43,312 nt of DNA from JABCPE02 sp963509715 (GTDB taxonomy: Bacteria; Bacteroidota; Bacteroidia; Flavobacteriales; Weeksellaceae). Under the pieces are notes generated by a model that did no database searches, was not told the origin of the DNA, and saw nothing but the letters and a program-made list of their open reading frames with translations. Numbering within the stretch: position 1 is the first letter of the stretch; every line of letters starts with the position of its first letter. Shown one piece after another: positions 38,328 to 43,312 of the stretch. The translations under genes were made by a program, and so were the position numbers. Location of the stretch: assembly GCA_963509715.1 (NCBI GenBank), contig CAUPCB010000012.1, forward strand, positions 1 through 43,312, written 5' to 3'.

Positions 38328-39014
38328 TTATGCATTTCTGATATTTTTATTGTGCTTTCGGCTCATTACCCATTCAGAATCAGTGAGATTGTAGATTTCC
38401 TGAATGTCTTTCAAAATGTTTTTAAAATCTAAATTTAGGTCTTTTAGTTTCCCTGTGGAAATATCAAAAATCCATCCGTGAACGATAGGATATTCATCTA
38501 CGATATATCGTTCCTGCACGCAGGCAAGTTTGATGACATTGATGCATTGTTCCTGAACATTTAGTTCCACCAATCTGTTGTTTCGTTCTTTTTCATCGGC
38601 TATGGCGTCTAGTTCTATGCGGTGGAGTCTGTAAATATCTCGGATATTTCTGAGCCAAGGATTTAGCAGTCCCAAATCTTCTGGGCTCATTGCTGCTTTT
38701 ATTCCTCCACAGTCATAATGCCCACAGACAATGATGTGTTTTACTTTTAGGTGTTCTACGGCGTATTGTATAGCAGATATTGCATTCAGATCCAGTGTAT
38801 TGACTAGATTAGCAATATTTCTATGCACAAAAACTTCACCAGGTTTTAGTCCCATGAGTTCTTCCGTAGTTACTCGGCTGTCTGAGCAGCCTATGTATAG
38901 GTATTCAGGGTTTTGTTCTTTGGCTAGATTTTTGAAAAAATCAGCATCTTCACCGAGTTTTTCTTCCACCCATTTTTTATTATTTTCAAAAATAACTTTA
39001 TAAGATAGTGCCAT
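38328..39014 (-). CDS. Beta-class carbonic anhydrase
   Basis: The enzyme interconverts CO2 and bicarbonate with a zinc ion. The 228-residue protein has all beta-class ligands: Cys43, Asp45-Arg47 dyad (CSDSR), His99 and Cys102 (HYDCGG). Length is close to E. coli Can. It is the last gene of a tight reverse operon with the acyltransferase (8-base gap), glycosyltransferase and Na+/H+ antiporter, and converges on the SulP transporter. Confidence 0.96.
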   Translation of the reverse strand: MALSYKVIFENNKKWVEEKLGEDADFFKNLAKEQNPEYLYIGCSDSRVTTEELMGLKPGEVFVHRNIANLVNTLDLNAISAIQYAVEHLKVKHIIVCGHYDCGGIKAAMSPEDLGLLNPWLRNIRDIYRLHRIELDAIADEKERNNRLVELNVQEQCINVIKLACVQERYIVDEYPIVHGWIFDISTGKLKDLNLDFKNILKDIQEIYNLTDSEWVMSRKHNKNIRNA

Positions 39015-39022
39015 TTAAAAAA

Positions 39023-39574
39023 TCAAATTTTATTGTTAATGTATCCTTCTGTAGCATTTTCGTTAGAGATGATTTGGGCAGGATTTCCCACGACTACAGA
39101 ATTAGAAGGAACATCCATATTCACATACGCATTTGGTGCGATGAGGACATTGTCCCCGATGGTAATTCCGCCGACTATCACTGCATTGGCGCCTATCCAG
39201 ACTTCGTTGCCTATTTTAGGGACGCCTATGGATTTTCCTCTGTTCGTCTGCCCGATGGTTACGCCTTGTGCGATGTTACAATTTTTGCCAATGATAGTTT
39301 TGGGATTAATGACCAATGCTCCCCAATGCCCTAAATAAAAGCCTTCGCCGATTTTCGTTTCTGGATAAATCTGAAAACCGTATTTTATCTGATAATGCCT
39401 TAGGATAAACCGATAAATTTTCCCTATTAAAGAAGATTTCGGGTATTTCTGTGCATTACGAAACCAATAGATGTAGTGCAGATTGGGACTGAGGCATTTT
39501 TTCAGCATTTGAAAATGGGAAAGCCACTGCCCGCAGGCACGGTAAAAATCCTTTTGTATGATAGTGTATTTCAT
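39023..39574 (-). CDS. Left-handed beta-helix acyltransferase, serine acetyltransferase-like
   Basis: The 183-residue protein has the hexapeptide-repeat fold (from about residue 80: LGHWGALVINPKTIIGKNCNIAQGVTIGQTNRGKSIGVPKIGNEVWIGANAVIVGGITIGDNVLIAPNAYV) with the short CysE-type C-terminal part SNSVVVGNPAQII. It is related to serine acetyltransferase, but beside a glycosyltransferase it may acetylate a sugar. The ATG directly follows the glycosyltransferase stop (TAAATG), so they are co-translated. Confidence 0.85.
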   Translation of the reverse strand: MKYTIIQKDFYRACGQWLSHFQMLKKCLSPNLHYIYWFRNAQKYPKSSLIGKIYRFILRHYQIKYGFQIYPETKIGEGFYLGHWGALVINPKTIIGKNCNIAQGVTIGQTNRGKSIGVPKIGNEVWIGANAVIVGGITIGDNVLIAPNAYVNMDVPSNSVVVGNPAQIISNENATEGYINNKI

Positions 39575-40717
39575 TTAGTTATCAATGATGTCCATTATTC
39601 TTTTTACAGAGTTTTCAAGGTTGAAAGGCATGGTGTAGTTTTTTAGTTTTTCTTGATATTTGTTGAAGTTATCCGCATTGTTAAGTGCTTCTTTCATACC
39701 TTGATAAATTCCTTCTTCAGAATTTTCTACAATCAGTCCTAGTTCGCCATCATTCAACATTTCTCGCACTCCAGAAACATCTGTGGCGATGATATTTTTT
39801 TTCAGTGTAATAGCTTCGAACAGCACCGTAGGATAGCCTTCGTATCTAGAACTGAGGACATAGAAATCCGCGCTTTTGAAATAAGGATACGGATTATCTG
39901 TGAAACCGAGCATTTTAGCGGTGTTTTCTACGCCGAGTTCTGCTTTTAGTTTTTTGATATTTTCAAAATCATATCCATCGCCCACGATTAAAATCTGATG
40001 AGAAAATCCCTCATCCAAAAGCCTTTTGTGGGCTTTTAGCAGTCGGTCAAATCCTTTTTGTGGGAAAACTGTCCCAACGGACAAAAATAAAGGATGCCTG
40101 TAATCGCTAGTCAGAGGCGCTTCACTTTTTCTTAAAATCTCATCTGTGTCCAGCGGGTTGTAAATTCGCACGATTCGCTTTTTTTCATCTTCATTTTTAG
40201 CCAGGCTTTCAAAATCTTTTTGAATATGCTCGGAAATCACCATGATTTTATCAAACTTAAAAAACTTCCTAATTTCATCATCTGTATAGTTGTGAAACTG
40301 GGTTTTTCGCAAGTCGTTGTGAATCCAAACAATTTTTTTTGAAGAGGTAATGGGAGAGTTCAGAATTTCGTCTCTTACTCCATGAATTGCCGCAAATTCT
40401 ACATCGTACTTTTTGTCTTTGAGAATGAATTTGTAGAGCAGTTTTGGGAATTTTTTCAATAAAAATAGATACCCTACACGAAGCGCTTTTATCGGAATGT
40501 CCTGCGGTCTGTTGGTGGTAATTATTTCTCCTTTGATGAGATAGAGGATGTTTATCCAGCTCGGAATTTCGGAAAGATATTTCCCAGAATAGAGATTCAG
40601 CAGGAGATCCACTTCGTATTTATCGGATGGGATATTTTTAAGGAAAGTAGCCAAAACCTTCTCTGCTCCGCCGTGGCGGAGAGAGCCGATACGAATAAGT
40701 ATTTTTTTCTTTTGCAT
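39575..40717 (-). CDS. GT4-family glycosyltransferase
   Basis: The enzyme likely transfers a sugar from a nucleotide donor to a surface glycan. The 380-residue protein has a GT-B fold with the acceptor-side start RIGSLRHGGAEKVLATFL and the donor-binding C-terminal half including SVGTVFPQKGFDRLLKAHKRL and the EX7E motif in SSRYEGYPTVLFEAI. The exact sugar is not predictable. It is the second gene of the antiporter-led operon, 4 bases downstream of it, and abuts the acyltransferase gene. Confidence 0.9.
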   Translation of the reverse strand: MQKKKILIRIGSLRHGGAEKVLATFLKNIPSDKYEVDLLLNLYSGKYLSEIPSWINILYLIKGEIITTNRPQDIPIKALRVGYLFLLKKFPKLLYKFILKDKKYDVEFAAIHGVRDEILNSPITSSKKIVWIHNDLRKTQFHNYTDDEIRKFFKFDKIMVISEHIQKDFESLAKNEDEKKRIVRIYNPLDTDEILRKSEAPLTSDYRHPLFLSVGTVFPQKGFDRLLKAHKRLLDEGFSHQILIVGDGYDFENIKKLKAELGVENTAKMLGFTDNPYPYFKSADFYVLSSRYEGYPTVLFEAITLKKNIIATDVSGVREMLNDGELGLIVENSEEGIYQGMKEALNNADNFNKYQEKLKNYTMPFNLENSVKRIMDIIDN

Positions 40718-40721
40718 GGTT

Positions 40722-42299
40722 CTACTCGTGTCTTATTCTTTCTTCTTCCAAATCTATACGATGGATGAATTTTCGGATGATATCCTCATTGATTTTCGGA
40801 TATTTATTATTAATCTCAAAAAGAATATTTCTCTTTTTGCAGAGAACATCGATGTAGATTTCTTTGATGTGGTTAGGGATTTTTAGTTCCTCTTCCGTTA
40901 CTAATCGCTGTTCCCATCGGCTCACTACAGCTCTCAGCTCAAAGCTGTTTTTCATTTCTTCTTTGTAATTGGTTGTTAGATAGTCTATCGAGCTTTTAGC
41001 CAATTTTCTCAGAATAAATCTCTCAGTTTCGTGCTCAGGGAAATGGTCGTTGAATTTAGGGAGTTTTAACTTCTTGATAATAAAAGGTAAAGTAAGCCCC
41101 TGAAATACCAAAGTCACGAAAATAGCCACGAAAGTGATGTATAATATAAGGCTCCTATTTGGGAAAGGTGTACCATCCTCTAGTGTTAGTGGAATAGAAA
41201 GAGCTGCTGCCAAGGAAACCACTCCACGCATCCCAGACCATCCGATGATGAAAGGTGCTTTTAGATTTATTTTAGGGTCGGCTACAGTGATGAAATTGCT
41301 CATTACTTTGGTTACAATGACTGCACCATACGAAGCCAAAAGACGCACGACAATCAGTACTACTGTCACTAAAACACCATAAATAGAAGCATCATATAAG
41401 CTTATTCCGTCTTTTTTTAGCCCTTCTACAATGTCAGGAAGTCCTAAACCGATTAGCAAGAATACCAAACCATTGAGCAAGAAAGTGAAACTATGCCAAA
41501 CATTAATACCTCTAATTCTGGATGAACTGCTCAAAATATGAATGTTATGATAAGCCAAATACAGTCCTCCACAGACAACCGCCATTACCCCAGAAGCATG
41601 AACCTCTTCTGCGATTATGTACATGATGTAAGGAGTTAATAGAGAGAGGATTACATCAATATCTTCATTGGTAGGAAGTAATCTGTGAATTTGCATAACG
41701 ACGAACGCAATAAAAAGTCCAATGCCTGTTCCTCCGAAAATCATCCAAGCGAAACTTCCCGCTGCATCCTGCCATATGAACTGCCCAGTAGCTACTGCTG
41801 CCATAGAGAATCTTAGAATTATAAGAGAAGAAGCATCATTGAATAAACTTTCTCCTTCCAAAATAGTAGCGATTCTTTTAGGGACTTTTACGAATTTTAG
41901 AATAGCTCCCGCACTCACCGCATCAGGAGGAGAAACTATCCCTCCAAGAAGAAAGCCCAGCGCCAGTGAAAACCCAGGAATATAATAATTGACAAACAAT
42001 GCGACAGAAATCGCTGTCAAAAAAACCACAATAAATGCAAAACTGAAAATAATTCTCCTCCATCGCCAAATCTCTTTCCATGAGTTAGCCAGTGCTGCTT
42101 CGTATAAAAGTGGAGGTAGGAAAATAATAAAAATCAGATGTGGGTCTATTTTTATATTAGGTGTATTAGGAAGGAAGCCTACGCCCAGCCCTGCGATGAG
42201 CAGAAGGATAGGGTATGCAACTTTTATTTTATTGCTCAGCATCACAATTCCCATAATGATGACAGATAGCAATATAAAAAATGAAAAATATTCTACCAT
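40722..42299 (-). CDS. Na+/H+ antiporter, CPA1/NhaP type
   Basis: CPA1 antiporters exchange Na+ (or K+) for protons across the inner membrane. The 525-residue protein has 12-13 spans and the core motifs LGGIVSPPDAVSAGAILKFVKVP (Asp126) and EGESLFNDASSLIILR (Glu150, Asn154-Asp155), the ion-binding ND signature. The last 130 or so residues form a hydrophilic cytoplasmic tail. It is the first gene of the reverse operon and diverges from groES across a 182-base gap. Confidence 0.93.
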   Translation of the reverse strand: MVEYFSFFILLSVIIMGIVMLSNKIKVAYPILLLIAGLGVGFLPNTPNIKIDPHLIFIIFLPPLLYEAALANSWKEIWRWRRIIFSFAFIVVFLTAISVALFVNYYIPGFSLALGFLLGGIVSPPDAVSAGAILKFVKVPKRIATILEGESLFNDASSLIILRFSMAAVATGQFIWQDAAGSFAWMIFGGTGIGLFIAFVVMQIHRLLPTNEDIDVILSLLTPYIMYIIAEEVHASGVMAVVCGGLYLAYHNIHILSSSSRIRGINVWHSFTFLLNGLVFLLIGLGLPDIVEGLKKDGISLYDASIYGVLVTVVLIVVRLLASYGAVIVTKVMSNFITVADPKINLKAPFIIGWSGMRGVVSLAAALSIPLTLEDGTPFPNRSLILYITFVAIFVTLVFQGLTLPFIIKKLKLPKFNDHFPEHETERFILRKLAKSSIDYLTTNYKEEMKNSFELRAVVSRWEQRLVTEEELKIPNHIKEIYIDVLCKKRNILFEINNKYPKINEDIIRKFIHRIDLEEERIRHE

Positions 42300-42398
42300 A
42301 TATTAAATTTAAGTTTTCGCAATATACTAAATTTTTGTTAAAAAAGTTATAAAAAATTCATAGGTGTGTCAAATTTTCATTCATAAAGTAAGGAAAAC

Positions 42399-42412
42399 TG
42401 ACAAAAATGTCA
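42399..42412. promoter_or_regulatory. Inverted repeat upstream of groES
   Basis: TGACA-AAAA-TGTCA is a perfect 5+4+5 inverted repeat about 70 bases before the groES start. It is not a CIRCE element. It may be an operator or part of a heat-shock-type promoter. The remaining gap sequence is AT-rich with no other clear site. Confidence 0.45.
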
Positions 42413-42481
42413 CAATTTGATTTTGGTATAAATTTAGAGAGTATCATTCAAAAATTAAATCATTTAATAAAAGAAATAATT

Positions 42482-42760
42482 ATGTCAGTAAATTTTAAAC
42501 CATTAGCAGATAGAGTATTGGTAGAACCAGCTCCAGCAGAGACAAAGACAGCATCAGGATTGATCATTCCAGATACAGCAAAAGAAAAACCACAGGAAGG
42601 CGTAGTAGTAGCCGTAGGAAATGGTAAAAAAGATGAGCCGCTTACGGTGAAAGTAGGAGACAAAGTTCTTTATGGAAAATATGCTGGACAAGAATTAAAA
42701 TTAGACGGCAAAGATTATCTTATCATAAGAGAGTCTGATTTATTAGGAATTTTAGGATAA
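42482..42760 (+). CDS. groES: Co-chaperonin GroES
   Basis: GroES caps the GroEL chamber during ATP-driven protein folding. From ATG 42482 it has 92 residues and starts MSVNFKPLADRVLVEPAPAE; the mobile loop (about 17-34, ETKTASGLIIPDTAKEKP) and the GDKVLYGKYAGQELKLDGKDYLIIRESDLLGIL end are complete. An in-frame ATG at 42407 would add 25 residues not found in GroES. The TGACA/TGTCA inverted repeat lies upstream. groEL does not follow directly: another gene comes first. Confidence 0.97.
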   Translation: MSVNFKPLADRVLVEPAPAETKTASGLIIPDTAKEKPQEGVVVAVGNGKKDEPLTVKVGDKVLYGKYAGQELKLDGKDYLIIRESDLLGILG

Positions 42761-42774
42761 AAAATTAAAATATC

Positions 42775-43311
42775 ATGTTCTATACACTACAGCTAAATGC
42801 TAAATTACAGCCTTTTGATAGGCACGATTTGGAAGATTTAATAGAAGAATTTCTATCAGAAGGAAATTTAGGAGCGACATCTGGAGGCGGTACTATGATG
42901 GATAAGAATGGAGAGGTGGAGTATTGCGATATTGAGCTGGAACTCAATAGTCCTGAAGCCGTGAAGGAGTTACTACACAAACTAGAAGAAATCGGTATTC
43001 CGAAAGGTTCTAAACTATATGGCGAAGATTTTTCCCAAGAAGTAGGAACTGCAGAAGGATTGGCAATTTATATTAACGGAACAGACCTGCCAGAGGAGGT
43101 GTATCAGAATTGTGATATCAACGAAGTTTATAAAAATATCGAAGAAATTCTAAACGATGTGATAGTGGTGACTTCTTATTTTGAGGGAAGCACCGAGACG
43201 GCTCTATATTTCTACATCAATGGAAGTTTTGCAGAAGCGAAGGAAAAAATCAAAAACTTTGTGGAATCCTATCCTCTCTGCGAAAAATGTAGAATTGTCC
43301 AAATTGCATAA
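42775..43311 (+). CDS. Conserved-looking hypothetical protein downstream of groES
   Basis: The 178-residue, strongly acidic, soluble protein (start MFYTLQLNAKLQPFDRHDLEDLIEEFLSEGNLG) ends in CEKCRIVQIA with TAA at 43309-43311. It contains a GGGTMMDKNGEVEYCDIELEL segment and an alpha/beta alternation, but no recognised motif or signal peptide. It begins 14 bases after groES and is probably co-transcribed. I cannot tell whether groEL follows beyond the window. Confidence 0.8.
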   Translation: MFYTLQLNAKLQPFDRHDLEDLIEEFLSEGNLGATSGGGTMMDKNGEVEYCDIELELNSPEAVKELLHKLEEIGIPKGSKLYGEDFSQEVGTAEGLAIYINGTDLPEEVYQNCDINEVYKNIEEILNDVIVVTSYFEGSTETALYFYINGSFAEAKEKIKNFVESYPLCEKCRIVQIA

Positions 43312-43312
43312 A

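Noticed and set aside
42407..42481. Upstream in-frame ATG of groES
   Set aside because: It would add 25 residues not present in GroES and overlap the inverted repeat.
42300..42481. CIRCE element (HrcA site) before groES
   Set aside because: No TTAGCACTC-N9-GAGTGCTAA sequence is present; only the TGACA/TGTCA dyad was found.

Overview
The window looks like a chromosomal segment of a low-GC flavobacterium, most likely Weeksellaceae (Chryseobacterium/Riemerella/Bergeyella relatives). The grounds are Bacteroidetes-type promoters (TTTG, 19 bp, TAnnTTTG, three exact examples), translation starts preceded by A-rich sequence rather than Shine-Dalgarno motifs, a zinc-less L36, long forms of L10 and L17, and protein sequences that read as Flavobacteriia throughout. 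Genus is an inference; no database was available.

Layout. 1-4200: 3' end of tuf, tRNA-Trp, secE-nusG, then rplK-rplA-rplJ-rplL behind its own promoter and structured leader, closed by a terminator where rpoB would normally follow. 4229-6665: reverse-strand dedA, prfB and pth. 6690-10500: an AT-rich accessory island with two secreted-protein genes, each preceded by a near-identical 106-nt RNA-like element, a reverse-strand PF01637-type ATPase behind a tandem palindromic operator, and a very AT-rich foreign-looking gene plus a pyrF start fragment, bracketed by roughly 115-120 bp direct repeats. 10521-17421: reverse-strand mfd, a large secreted repeat protein and a lipoprotein. 17611-31344: the S10-spc-alpha ribosomal block from rplC to rplQ with secY, infA, rpmJ and rpoA; rpsJ and the str genes are not upstream. 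31435-33432: a secreted S9 peptidase. 33655-36601: thiL, dCMP deaminase, xerD-type recombinase and NUDIX hydrolase. 36689-42299: a SulP transporter converging on a reverse operon of Na+/H+ antiporter, glycosyltransferase, acyltransferase and beta-carbonic anhydrase. 42482-43311: groES and an unknown protein.

How it fits together. Most of the window is housekeeping for protein synthesis: elongation factor, ribosomal proteins, release factor, peptidyl-tRNA hydrolase, translocon, RNA polymerase alpha and transcription-repair coupling. The carbonic anhydrase, SulP transporter and antiporter plausibly form a bicarbonate/pH/sodium group.

The least explained part is the pth-mfd island. The two 106-nt elements differ at 10 positions without gaps, share a TAnnTTTG promoter and a T-run end, and show one compensated base-pair change in a long rod-like fold; each also contains a conserved 14-codon reading frame. 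The same promoter repeat sits directly upstream of the imported gene, as if foreign DNA had been placed under a host promoter. This is the best candidate for an undescribed system, probably a mobile leader-RNA/promoter module for secreted or accessory genes.
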